DNA of 21,051 nucleotides from Campylobacteraceae bacterium (GCA_026986085.1 JALSPE010000003.1:1-21051), one strand, 5' to 3'; numbered from the stretch's first letter, positions 1 to 7,237 are shown. Program-made: numbers and translations. Notes: generated by a model not told the origin, from the letters alone.

Positions 1-1
1 A

Positions 2-742
2 TATTTTGATGGTGTGCATGATATGTTATTTAAAGATTTAAAAACACCAAGAGATGTTTTTGAAGAGATAAAAAGAGTAAGCAAAGGCAGACTATGTGAC
101 TATTCAGGAATGAGCTATGAACTTATAGAAGAGCTTGGTGGAATTCAGTGGCCTTGCAATGAGAAGTATCCAAAAGGCAAAGCCAGACTATACACAGATG
201 AGATGCCTTGTCCTACAGACGATGGCAAAGCTAAACTATTGCCACTTGATTGGAAGCCACTTAGCGAGAGTTGCTCAACTTCTTTCCCACTTACACTAAA
301 CACAGGAAGAACAGTAGAGCAGTTTCATACAAGAACAAAAACAGGAACAATAGGAATACTAGATGCTTTAGCTCCAGAAGCGTGGATAGAGATAAACGAA
401 CTTGATGCCAAAAAACTAAAGGTAAAAAGTGGCGATAGAATAACAATAAGTGGGGCAAGAGGCAAGGTAGAAGATGTGATTGTCAAAGTAGCAAATACAG
501 TCAGAGAGGGTAATATTTTTGTGCCATTTCACTTTAATGAGCAGCTAATAAACAATGTTACCCTACCAGAGTTCGACGCAAAAAGCTTCGAGCCAAACTA
601 TAAACAGTGTGCCGTGCAATTACACTCAGCATTAGTGCCAGAGGGAATAAAGTTAGAAGAGAAAGAGTTGGCAGGACTGCTTGAAGAGTCAAGTGTTGGG
701 GTTAAGAGCAAAGTTGAAGTGGAGCAAAGAGCCAAGGCATAG
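2..742 (+). CDS. Molybdopterin oxidoreductase, C-terminal part (probable assimilatory nitrate reductase), 5' end outside window
   Basis: The reading frame is open from base 2, so the gene starts upstream; an in-frame GTG at 14 is internal, not a start. The visible 246 or so residues hold the end of the catalytic region, with a segment reading DYSGMSYE then GIQWPC and RLYTD, which resembles the NasA/NarB assimilatory nitrate reductase branch of the DMSO-reductase superfamily. A molydopterin dinucleotide-binding beta-barrel domain follows (about residues 90-205 from base 14), with LTLNTGR, QFHTRTKTG and the late VPFHFNEQLINNVT. Family knowledge: these enzymes carry bis-MGD and a [4Fe-4S] cluster and reduce nitrate to nitrite in the cytoplasm. 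A formate dehydrogenase relative is the main alternative. The last 35 or so residues are a Lys/Glu-rich tail I do not recognise. Codon third positions favour A and C, unlike the T/G-rich genes after 4 kb. Confidence 0.75.
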   Translation, partial: YFDGVHDMLFKDLKTPRDVFEEIKRVSKGRLCDYSGMSYELIEELGGIQWPCNEKYPKGKARLYTDEMPCPTDDGKAKLLPLDWKPLSESCSTSFPLTLNTGRTVEQFHTRTKTGTIGILDALAPEAWIEINELDAKKLKVKSGDRITISGARGKVEDVIVKVANTVREGNIFVPFHFNEQLINNVTLPEFDAKSFEPNYKQCAVQLHSALVPEGIKLEEKELAGLLEESSVGVKSKVEVEQRAKA

Positions 743-762
743 AGTGCAGCTTTTGTCGCACT
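743..762. repeat. Short hairpin just after the oxidoreductase stop
   Basis: AGTGC (743-747) and GCACT (758-762) can pair around a 10-base loop, one base after the TAG stop at 740-742. No clear T-tract follows, so terminator function is only possible. Confidence 0.3.
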
Positions 763-773
763 TCATAAAGTTT

Positions 774-795
774 TTAGCTTAAAGCGTAAAGCTAA
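774..795. repeat. Hairpin, 7-bp perfect stem
   Basis: TTAGCTT (774-780) pairs with AAGCTAA (789-795) around an 8-base loop. It is followed by TGTCATTCCTGCGAAAG (from about 805), which resembles one arm of a dispersed palindromic repeat common in bacterial intergenic DNA (CATTCCTGCGAAAGCAGGAAT type). Here the second arm is degraded. The region 743-940 holds no gene I can support other than these hairpins and a promoter. Confidence 0.4.
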
Positions 796-859
796 TGTGG
801 GTTTTGTCATTCCTGCGAAAGTTGGACTTTATATAGTAAAATATTAGTTAAATTTAATT

Positions 860-868
860 TGATATAAT
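860..868 (+). promoter_or_regulatory. Extended -10 promoter for the TPR gene
   Basis: TGATATAAT (860-868) is a perfect TGn-TATAAT extended -10 element, 73 bases before the ATG at 941. There is no good TTGACA-like -35, which is usual for Campylobacterota sigma-70 promoters. Confidence 0.5.
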
Positions 869-940
869 TAAATTTTATATTTAAGTATCTATTACGAAAC
901 AGAGCTTCTTAATATAGTTGAAGATACAAGGTTATATGTT

Positions 941-1849
941 ATGATTAAAAATGTTAATTATCTTACTAGATTACTTCTTTTGTTAGCTGTAGGGGGAGTA
1001 TATATATTTTTACAAAATAATAAAAATTATAGTGAGTCTGTAGCAACAAAAACTTATCAAAAACAAATTTATTATTTAGAGAATAGATTAAAAGAGTTGA
1101 ATCTAAAACTTGGCACAATAAAATCTCCCTATGAGAAATCTAAAATAAAAAAAGAGAAGCAAAACTACTTATTAAAAATAGTTAATTTAAGAGAGAATTA
1201 TGCAAGATTACAAAACTCTCTAATGTATGTTAGCAGCGTGTCTAATAAAGTAAAAATATTATTAAAAAATGATGGTATAGATAAAACTATAGAATTTTTA
1301 AAAAATTCACATTACGATAAAGAGACTACAAACTATATTCACCAACATATATTTTTATTCACACTTTATCGGATAAAAGGTAAATATAAAGAAGCAGTAA
1401 AAGAGTTTGAAAAAATTTATAAATTATCAAGTGATCCAGATGCTATTATTTCATATGCAACACTATTACAAGAGCAAAAAGATTATAAAAAATCTATAAA
1501 AGTATATAGAAAACTTTTAATTAATTATAATAATTTTTTAGATAACAATAAAGATTTACAAGCTTCAGTATATATAAATCTTTCATACTCATTGAATAAA
1601 ATAGGAAAAAGAATCGAAGCAAAAAAATACTTTGATGACGCATTGTATATACTTGATATATATAGTAAAAACACTCTACAGTATGCATATGTATTGCTAT
1701 ATGGGGTAAAAGAACTAGGCTTAGATAAAAGCTATGAAAAAAAAGCAAAAGATATATTAACAGAACTAAAAAGACAAACAAATCAAGAAACAAAAAAAAT
1801 TAATATTCTTAATATTTGGAAAGTAGTATATGAAAAAATAAAAGATTAA
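941..1849 (+). CDS. Membrane-anchored coiled-coil/TPR protein of unknown function
   Basis: I do not recognise this 302-residue protein as a named family. It has one N-terminal hydrophobic segment (about residues 9-25) preceded by Lys and Arg, consistent with an inner-membrane signal anchor. A charged, Leu/Lys/Glu-rich stretch follows (about 37-95), likely a coiled coil. From about 133 to 275 there are helical hairpins of TPR type, seen as KGKYKEAVKEFEKIYKL, then QKDYKKSIKVYRKLL, then IGKRIEAKKYFDDAL. The bulk of the protein would sit on one side of the membrane, probably the periplasm, as a protein-interaction scaffold. The ATG at 941 has an AAGG 9 bases upstream. The gene stands alone between repeat-bearing spacers and is very AT-rich with A-ending codons, which fits an accessory gene. 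Function unknown. Confidence 0.75.
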   Translation: MIKNVNYLTRLLLLLAVGGVYIFLQNNKNYSESVATKTYQKQIYYLENRLKELNLKLGTIKSPYEKSKIKKEKQNYLLKIVNLRENYARLQNSLMYVSSVSNKVKILLKNDGIDKTIEFLKNSHYDKETTNYIHQHIFLFTLYRIKGKYKEAVKEFEKIYKLSSDPDAIISYATLLQEQKDYKKSIKVYRKLLINYNNFLDNNKDLQASVYINLSYSLNKIGKRIEAKKYFDDALYILDIYSKNTLQYAYVLLYGVKELGLDKSYEKKAKDILTELKRQTNQETKKINILNIWKVVYEKIKD

Positions 1850-1882
1850 TTTTAACAATTTTTCCTAGCTTCATCTCTCTCG

Positions 1883-1904
1883 TGCCAAAGCTTCAGCTTT
1901 GGCA
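1883..1904. repeat. Perfect 9-bp hairpin, probable dispersed repeat or terminator
   Basis: TGCCAAAGC (1883-1891) and GCTTTGGCA (1896-1904) pair perfectly around a TTCA loop, 34 bases after the TPR stop. A T-tract is absent, so it looks more like a dispersed intergenic palindrome than a classical intrinsic terminator. It could still stop or stabilise the upstream transcript. Confidence 0.55.
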
Positions 1905-1940
1905 TTCAGACTACAAAGCTTAAATAAAAAACAATTATAC

Positions 1941-1969
1941 TTGATAAAATTTTAAAATTAGTATATACT
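1941..1969 (+). promoter_or_regulatory. vapBC promoter with palindromic operator candidates
   Basis: TTGATA (1941-1946) and TATACT (1964-1969) are separated by exactly 17 bases, a near-consensus sigma-70 promoter ending 13 bases before the antitoxin ATG. Two perfect palindromes overlap it: AATTTTAAAATT (1948-1959) in the spacer and GTATATAC (1961-1968) across the -10. VapB-VapC complexes are known to repress their own promoters by binding such palindromes; operator function here is inferred. Confidence 0.6.
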
Positions 1970-1982
1970 TAAAGGATTCAAG

Positions 1983-2222
1983 ATGATCTCTATTGCAAAA
2001 ATTTTTCAAAATGGGCAAAGTCAGGCTGTTAGATTGCCAAAAGAGTTTAGGTTTGATGACCAAAAAGAGGTTTTTGTTAAAAAAGTAGATAATGTTGTAA
2101 TGTTAATACCCAAAGACAATAAGGCTTTATGGGGTAATTTTTTTAATAATTTAGATAATTTTTCAAACGATTTTGATATTGACAAAAATGAACCACAACA
2201 AAAAAGAGAGGATATATTTTGA
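1983..2222 (+). CDS. vapB: VapB-type antitoxin (AbrB/SpoVT fold)
   Basis: This 79-residue protein begins with the swapped-hairpin DNA-binding domain typical of VapB antitoxins: the N-terminal segment carries KIFQNGQSQAVRLPKEF (residues 6-22). The C-terminal half is acidic, Asn-rich and probably disordered, the part expected to wrap the toxin. The ATG at 1983 follows AAGGA with good spacing. The gene overlaps the toxin gene by 4 bases, so the two are co-transcribed and probably translationally coupled. Known family role: it neutralises the VapC RNase and, as a complex, represses the promoter just upstream. The family call is confident; the cognate target is unknown. Confidence 0.9.
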   Translation: MISIAKIFQNGQSQAVRLPKEFRFDDQKEVFVKKVDNVVMLIPKDNKALWGNFFNNLDNFSNDFDIDKNEPQQKREDIF

Positions 2223-2620
2223 TAAAAGCTATGCTTGATACAAATATTTGTATCTATATTATCAAAAACAGACCTCAATCTGTAAAAGAGAAGTTTTTAG
2301 AGTTTAAAATTGGTGAGCTTTGTTTATCCTCTATTACAGTTTCTGAGCTTTTCTTTGGTGCTTATAAAAGTAACTATGTAGAAAAAAATATAAAAGCTAT
2401 TGAGAGTTTTTTAATTCCATTTGAAATTGTTAATTTTGATTATAAAGCCTCTAAAGAGTATGGTAAAATAGGAGCATCTTTAGAAAAACAAGGCAGAGTT
2501 ATAGGAAATATGGATATGCAAATAGCAGCTCATGCTAAATCTCTTAACTTAATACTTGTTACAAACAATACTAAAGAGTTTCAAAGAGTAGATGATTTAA
2601 AACTTGATAATTGGGTGTAA
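2219..2620 (+). CDS. vapC: VapC-type PIN-domain toxin ribonuclease
   Basis: The 133-residue protein is a full-length PIN domain. Acidic residues expected at the Mg2+ site are D7 (in MLDTNI), E43 (in TVSELFFG) and D99 (in NMDMQIAAHA), with the conserved late LVTNNTKEF segment at 113-121. Family role: site-specific cleavage of tRNA or rRNA that halts translation when the antitoxin is lost. The start is taken as TTG at 2219, which overlaps the vapB stop and keeps the MIK-x-MLDTN N terminus usual for this subfamily. The first ATG is at 2231 and would begin two residues before the catalytic Asp. All key residues are present, so the toxin looks intact. It converges on the minus-strand gene that ends at 2713. 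Confidence 0.9.
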   Translation: MIKAMLDTNICIYIIKNRPQSVKEKFLEFKIGELCLSSITVSELFFGAYKSNYVEKNIKAIESFLIPFEIVNFDYKASKEYGKIGASLEKQGRVIGNMDMQIAAHAKSLNLILVTNNTKEFQRVDDLKLDNWV

Positions 2621-2712
2621 ATAAAAAATAAAAGACGAAAGAAAAAACTTATATTACAATTGGTTCTGTATGCAGTATTAAGTTCTATTACAAAATGGGT
2701 TTTTAGTTTAGC

Positions 2713-3690
2713 CTATTTGTTTGCTTTTAGCTTTTGTAATAACTTGCTGTTTTTATCTATTAATTTTATATAGTCATCTATAGTTTTGTATATATATTTT
2801 GCTTCCATATTAAAATCTTCATTTATTCTGTATTTACTGAGCGTGATATAGTCTTGTTCTTTTATATGTTTTGATAATTTTTTGTAAAGGAGTAGTTTTT
2901 GTTTTAGTAGTTTCATTTTAAGGTGAGTCATTGTTGATATTGATTCTTTTGTTCTTTTTTTATTTTGAATAAATTTTTTTAATTTATTGTTTTTTACTGC
3001 ATCGTAGAGTTTGCTGAAGTGATTATTTGCAATAGTTACATATTGCTCTTTATATATTTTTAAATGTTGTTTATCTATGATATAATCACCATCTACTTTA
3101 TGTAGCATTTTAATTAATTTAAGTGACATATTTTTTTCTGCATTAATGGCTGTGAATATTCTATTTTTGTCTAATATGAGTAGATTGGATAGATTTTTAT
3201 AGAGATTGTTTTTTATCTCTTTTGTAAATATTTTATTATTTAAATCTGCGTTTAAGCTTTTATTTATATTTTCGTTTAGAAAGAAAGTGTAGATTAAAGG
3301 CAAAAATGATGATATTTTTATTTTTTTTACTCCTTTATAGGCTTTTATATATATGTTAGAAACTTCTTTTATTTTGTTTTTTGACTCTAAGTATCTTGTG
3401 TAAGCAAAAAGTTTTGTATAGTCGCCTTGATCTAATATCATTTTAGGCAAAGGAGCAATACTACTTTTATTTTCATCGGGCTTTAGTGGTTGTTCTAAGT
3501 TTTTGATTATTCGTGGTATTTCTATCTTTCCTAAATTTATAATTTTTTGATTAAGTGTTTTGTTTTTATCACTCCATCCATTTTTAATAACTTTTTTAAA
3601 TTGACATAAATCTTGATTTGAGTAGGCATGAAGTAGCGTGAATGAGCACAAAGATATCAATACTGCTGAAATTTTAAATATAGGCTTCAT
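2713..3690 (-). CDS. Secreted/periplasmic helical protein of unknown function
   Basis: This 325-residue protein begins with a positively charged n-region and a hydrophobic core (residues 5-20) ending near LLHA at 22, a plausible Sec signal peptide with signal peptidase I cleavage. No lipobox Cys is present. The rest is Lys/Leu/Ile/Asn-rich and predicted mostly helical, with no motif I can tie to a family. Two Cys (15 and 29) exist, only the second in the mature protein. The gene is alone on the minus strand, convergent with vapC and divergent from nadK. A TGTTACAAT extended -10 (3711-3719, minus) lies about 20 bases before the start. Very low GC and Lys-rich composition fit an accessory gene. 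Function unknown. Confidence 0.7.
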   Translation of the reverse strand: MKPIFKISAVLISLCSFTLLHAYSNQDLCQFKKVIKNGWSDKNKTLNQKIINLGKIEIPRIIKNLEQPLKPDENKSSIAPLPKMILDQGDYTKLFAYTRYLESKNKIKEVSNIYIKAYKGVKKIKISSFLPLIYTFFLNENINKSLNADLNNKIFTKEIKNNLYKNLSNLLILDKNRIFTAINAEKNMSLKLIKMLHKVDGDYIIDKQHLKIYKEQYVTIANNHFSKLYDAVKNNKLKKFIQNKKRTKESISTMTHLKMKLLKQKLLLYKKLSKHIKEQDYITLSKYRINEDFNMEAKYIYKTIDDYIKLIDKNSKLLQKLKANK

Positions 3691-3710
3691 TTAGTTATCA
3701 CTTTTTTATA

Positions 3711-3719
3711 ATTGTAACA
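3711..3719 (-). promoter_or_regulatory. Extended -10 for the minus-strand secreted protein
   Basis: On the minus strand the bases read TGTTACAAT, a TGn-TACAAT extended -10 that differs from consensus at one base. It would give a leader of about 13-15 nt before the ATG at 3690. No convincing -35 is seen. Confidence 0.4.
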
Positions 3720-3745
3720 CAGAATTGAAAAATATATTTAATTTC

Positions 3746-3764
3746 TTACATTTTGTAATATAAT
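3746..3764 (+). promoter_or_regulatory. TATAAT -10 with abutting palindrome, candidate promoter/operator for nadK cluster
   Basis: The 13-base palindrome TTACATTTTGTAA (3746-3758) ends at the base before TATAAT (3759-3764). If this is the nadK promoter the leader would be about 250 nt. The palindrome is placed where a regulator could block transcription in both directions. Inference from sequence only. Confidence 0.4.
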
Positions 3765-3960
3765 CCCAAATTATGAAATTGAGATTCTTTTAAGAGTATT
3801 TAAAAATTAATCAATTGAGAAATAAAAGTAATTTTATAATAATTTATATAGTTGTTAGGTAAAATCTGCAAGTTGAATATCTATTTTTTGGTTATTATTA
3901 AAGTTATTGTAATGCTCTTTGTGATACTCTATTATGATTACTTTAGTTATTGCGATACTT

Positions 3961-3985
3961 AATACGCTAAAACTTTTGGAGTATT
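3961..3985 (+). other. 25-base hairpin in the nadK leader
   Basis: AATACGCTAAA (3961-3971) pairs with TTTGGAGTATT (3975-3985) at 10 of 11 positions, including one G-T wobble and one G-A mismatch, around a 3-base loop. It lies 39 bases before the nadK start. With no T-tract it is more likely a leader structure or operator than a terminator. Confidence 0.45.
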
Positions 3986-4024
3986 AGTTTATGCAGTAAT
4001 ATAACGAGTATAAGGGGTCTATTT

Positions 4025-4888
4025 GTGGAGAGTGGTATTAAAGATTTTAAAGTTGCTGGTTTTATTTTAAGACCAAATTCACCTGAGATTAAAGAGCTTT
4101 TTTTGGATATAAAATCTAAATTTAAGCGTTATGGTATAGATGTATTAGTGGCTAACAGGTCTGCTAATATGATAGGTGTTGATGGGATGGATTTTGATGA
4201 GATGTGCAGAAGAAGTGATTTTTTAATCTCTTTGGGTGGAGATGGAACGCTTTTATCTTTGGTTAGAAGAAGTTATAAATATAATAAGCCTGTTGCTGGT
4301 ATTAATGCTGGTAATTTAGGTTTTTTGGCAGATGTAAAGATAGGCGAGGTTGATGATTTTTTAGAGCAGTTGGTTAATGGAGAGTGCAGAATTGATGAGA
4401 GGATGATGATAAGAGGTGTTTTATCTGTAAGAGAGATAGATATACCTTTTTATGCCTTTAATGATGTTGTTGTAACTAGACCAATTGTATCTAGGATGGC
4501 TACAATTGAATCTTATATCGAAGATGAGATTTTTAATATATACAGGGGTGATGGCTTAATAATATCTACACCAACTGGCTCTACAGCTTATAATTTGGCA
4601 GCTGGGGGTCCTGTGATGTATCCTTTGACAAAAGCTTTTATTATGACACCTATTTGCCCACACTCATTAACTCAAAGACCACTTGTAATGCCAGCTGATT
4701 TTACTATTAAGATTAAAACACCTAAAGAGAGACTTATAGTTGTTGTAGATGGGCAAGATACTTATGAGTTAAAGCATGATGAGGAGCTTATAATTAGGGG
4801 TGCAAAAAATAGTGCCAAACTGCTACACAGAAGAGAGAGAAACTATTTTAGGGTATTAAGAGATAAGTTATCTTGGGGTGATAATTAG
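4025..4888 (+). CDS. nadK: NAD kinase
   Basis: The 287-residue cytoplasmic enzyme phosphorylates NAD to NADP using ATP or polyphosphate. The diagnostic GGDGT motif is at residues 71-75, followed by the NAGNLGFL segment (94-101). The NAD-binding FNDVVVTR is at 145-152, and the Gly/Thr/Ser-rich GDGLIISTPTGSTAY at 175-189. The length fits the bacterial family. The start is a GTG at 4025, supported by AAGGGG 7 bases upstream; no ATG nearby fits as well. The gene begins the large plus-strand cluster and is followed after 3 bases by recN, the same pairing as in Campylobacter and many other bacteria. From here on coding strands are T- and G-rich. Confidence 0.96.
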   Translation: MESGIKDFKVAGFILRPNSPEIKELFLDIKSKFKRYGIDVLVANRSANMIGVDGMDFDEMCRRSDFLISLGGDGTLLSLVRRSYKYNKPVAGINAGNLGFLADVKIGEVDDFLEQLVNGECRIDERMMIRGVLSVREIDIPFYAFNDVVVTRPIVSRMATIESYIEDEIFNIYRGDGLIISTPTGSTAYNLAAGGPVMYPLTKAFIMTPICPHSLTQRPLVMPADFTIKIKTPKERLIVVVDGQDTYELKHDEELIIRGAKNSAKLLHRRERNYFRVLRDKLSWGDN

Positions 4889-4891
4889 TTT

Positions 4892-6412
4892 ATGGTTAGT
4901 AGAGTATTTATAAAAGAGTTGCTTGGATTTAAGAGTGTTGAGTTAGAGTTTGATAAAGGTTTAGTTGTAATTACTGGACCTAGTGGGGCTGGTAAATCTG
5001 TTTTTATGAATGCATTACTAGCTAACTTTGGATTGGCAAATCAAGAGGCTAAGCTTTGTGAAGTAGATATTCAAAAGCCAAAAAGTTTAGTTAGCGATGA
5101 GTTTGAGCTTGAAGATGTAGTGAGTGTTAAATCTATTAAAAAAGATAGAGTTAGATACTTTATAGATGGGCAAAATATCTCTAAAAAGGCTTTAAAAGAG
5201 ATATTTAGTCGATACATATCTTATATTAGCGTTAGAGATAAGAGTGGCTTTGAGAGTGCTCAATTATTGCAATTAATTGATAATTATAGCAAAGATAGAG
5301 ATAAGAGTTTTGCAAAATATTTAGAACTATACAGTGGTGAATTTAATAAATATAAAGAGTTGTTAGTTGAGTATAATAGAAGAAAAGAAGTTGCTAAAAA
5401 TTCGCTTGAGAGGGTTGAATTCTTAAAGTATGAGATATCTAAATTAGAAGCTTTAGATTTAAAAGATGGAGAGTATGAAGAGCTTTTAGTTGTTAAGAAA
5501 CAGTTATCTAAATTAGATAAGATATCAGAACTTTCACAGCAGATTGAGCCTATATTTGATTATGAAGATAGCTTGTATGAGCTTTTTAATATGCTTGATC
5601 GTGATAGTAGTTATTTTAGTGATGCTATGAACCAGTTAAGAGGTGATTTAGAAGATATTTCGGCTTTAAGTGAAGAGTTGGGTGAAGTTAATATTGAAGA
5701 TGTTTTGAATAGGTTAGAGGAGATATCTGCTGTAGTAAAGAGATTTGGCTCTATTGAAGAGGCAAAAAAATATTTAGCACAAAGAAAAGAGGAACTTAAG
5801 AGTTTTGAGACTATAGAAGCTGATGTTGAAGAGCTTGAGAGCAAGATAGATAAGATTAAGAGTGAGCTTGAAGAGATAGCATCTAAAATTAGTAAGAGCA
5901 GAGTTAAATTTGCCAAAGAGATAGAGAGTGAAATTAAGAGTTACTTAAAGGAGTTAAAGCTTCCAGCAGTTAGTTTTATATTTGCAAAAGAGAGTTTATA
6001 TGAGTTTGGATTTGACAGTGCAGAGGTTAGAATGGGAGAGACTAGGGTTGAATCTTTGAGTGGAGGAGAGTTTAATCGTGTTCGATTGGCTTTGCTTAGT
6101 GTTGCTGCTAGTAGTAGCGATAGTGGTGTAATTGTTTTAGATGAGATTGATGCAAATGTAAGTGGAGATGAGTCTATAGCTATTGCAAATATGATAAGCA
6201 AATTATCTAAAATATACCAAATTTTTGCAATATCGCACCAGCCACATTTGAGCTCTAAAGCTAATGAGCATATATTAATTACAAAAGATGAAAATGGAAG
6301 CTATATTAAGAAGCTTGATGGCGAAGATAGAGTAAAAGAGATAGCTAGAATTGTAGGTGGTGAGAGCTATACACAAGAGGCTCTTAATTTCGCGAATAAG
6401 TTATTTAAGTAA
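4892..6412 (+). CDS. recN: DNA repair ATPase RecN
   Basis: This 506-residue SMC-like ATPase acts early in double-strand break repair. Walker A, GPSGAGKS, is at 29-36. A long charged coiled-coil region spans about 150-350, where the E/K/L-rich helices are plain. The ABC signature SLSGGE is at 388-393, Walker B VIVLDEID at 413-420, and the H-loop SHQ at 448-450. It is shorter than E. coli RecN (about 550) but near the length usual in Campylobacterota. The ATG starts 3 bases after the nadK stop, so the two are co-transcribed. The next gene, tatD, starts 14 bases downstream. Confidence 0.95.
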   Translation: MVSRVFIKELLGFKSVELEFDKGLVVITGPSGAGKSVFMNALLANFGLANQEAKLCEVDIQKPKSLVSDEFELEDVVSVKSIKKDRVRYFIDGQNISKKALKEIFSRYISYISVRDKSGFESAQLLQLIDNYSKDRDKSFAKYLELYSGEFNKYKELLVEYNRRKEVAKNSLERVEFLKYEISKLEALDLKDGEYEELLVVKKQLSKLDKISELSQQIEPIFDYEDSLYELFNMLDRDSSYFSDAMNQLRGDLEDISALSEELGEVNIEDVLNRLEEISAVVKRFGSIEEAKKYLAQRKEELKSFETIEADVEELESKIDKIKSELEEIASKISKSRVKFAKEIESEIKSYLKELKLPAVSFIFAKESLYEFGFDSAEVRMGETRVESLSGGEFNRVRLALLSVAASSSDSGVIVLDEIDANVSGDESIAIANMISKLSKIYQIFAISHQPHLSSKANEHILITKDENGSYIKKLDGEDRVKEIARIVGGESYTQEALNFANKLFK

Positions 6413-6426
6413 TTTTAGAGGTAGAG

Positions 6427-7212
6427 ATGATTATAGATACACATTGTCATTTGGATGACACTAGATATATTGATGATTTTAGTGATGTTATAAAAAGAGC
6501 GCAAGATTATGATGTAAAAAAATTTATAATACCAGGTGCTGACCCTGATACGCTAAATAGGGCCATAGAGTTGGCTGATAGTTATGATAATATATATTTT
6601 GCTGTTGGTGTTCACCCGTATGATATAGATAAGTTTGATGTCTCTTTTTTAGAGAAGTTTATTAAGCACCCTAAATGTGTGGCAGTTGGGGAATGTGGTT
6701 TAGATTATTATAGATTACCTAAAGAAAGGCATGAAAAAGAGCTTGAAATAAAACGCCAAAAAGAGGTTTTTATAGAGCAGATAGAGTTGGCTAACAGATA
6801 TAATAAACCTCTTATTGTGCATGTTAGAGAGGCTAGTTTAGACTCTTTGAATATTTTGAAAGAGTATAGTAGATGTGGTGGGGTTTTACACTGTTTTAAT
6901 GCAAATCAAGGGCTTTTAGAGCTTAAAGATTATGGATTTTATTATGGAATTGGTGGTGTTTTGACTTTTAAAAATGCTAAAAAGTTGGTGGAGGTTTTAC
7001 CAAAAATTCCACTAGAAAGGATTGTATTAGAGACTGATGCTCCATATCTTACACCACACCCATTTAGAGGCAAAAGGAATGAGCCATCTTATACAAGATT
7101 GGTTTTAGAGAAAGCTTCTGAAATTTTAGATATTGATGAAAAAGTGTTAGAAAATAGATTTTATGAGAACTCTACAAGGCTTTTTAAAGGGATTTTTAGC
7201 GATAATAATTAA
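6427..7212 (+). CDS. tatD: TatD-family metal-dependent hydrolase/DNase
   Basis: The 261-residue protein shows every metal-ligand motif of the TatD amidohydrolase-like barrel: H6 and H8 in DTHCHLD, E89 in VGECGLDYY, H132 in IVHVRE, H155 in VLHCFN and D204 in LETDAPYL. The conserved PYLTPHPFRGKRNEP stretch is at 206-220. Family members have Mg2+-dependent 3'-5' exonuclease/DNase activity, and the physiological role is in nucleic acid quality control. Length is typical. A GAGG precedes the ATG at 6427, 14 bases after recN. In Campylobacter and Helicobacter the next gene is an MltD-like transglycosylase; here rlpA follows directly. Confidence 0.93.
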   Translation: MIIDTHCHLDDTRYIDDFSDVIKRAQDYDVKKFIIPGADPDTLNRAIELADSYDNIYFAVGVHPYDIDKFDVSFLEKFIKHPKCVAVGECGLDYYRLPKERHEKELEIKRQKEVFIEQIELANRYNKPLIVHVREASLDSLNILKEYSRCGGVLHCFNANQGLLELKDYGFYYGIGGVLTFKNAKKLVEVLPKIPLERIVLETDAPYLTPHPFRGKRNEPSYTRLVLEKASEILDIDEKVLENRFYENSTRLFKGIFSDNN

Positions 7213-7237
7213 AATTAATTAATATTAAGGAAATTTT

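Larger units (their letters stand above)
3691..4024. other. Divergent intergenic region of 334 bases with palindrome, direct repeats and hairpin
   Basis: No credible gene is present. Going rightwards it holds: the minus-strand promoter; the palindrome TTACA-TTT-TGTAA (3746-3758) abutting TATAAT (3759-3764); three similar 11-mers, TGTAATGCTCT (3908-3918), TGTGATACTCT (3920-3930) and TGCGATACTTA (3951-3961); a hairpin at 3961-3985; and an AAGGGG ribosome binding site (4012-4017) 7 bases before the nadK GTG. Confidence 0.6.

Noticed and set aside
1521..1793. 90-codon minus-strand ORF inside the TPR gene
   Set aside because: Phe/Tyr/Leu-rich antisense of Lys/Glu/Asn codons; no start context.
3773..3793. 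Tiny ORF MKLRFF just after the TATAAT upstream of nadK
   Set aside because: Six codons with no ribosome binding site; too short to support as a leader peptide.
5611..6201. Minus-strand ORFs of 101 and 86 codons opposite recN
   Set aside because: Ser/Leu-rich antisense shadows of the biased recN coding sequence, with no ribosome binding site or family signal.
4892..6412. RecN seemed truncated at 506 residues
   Set aside because: Walker A, signature, Walker B and H-loop are all present and the length is usual for Campylobacterota RecN.
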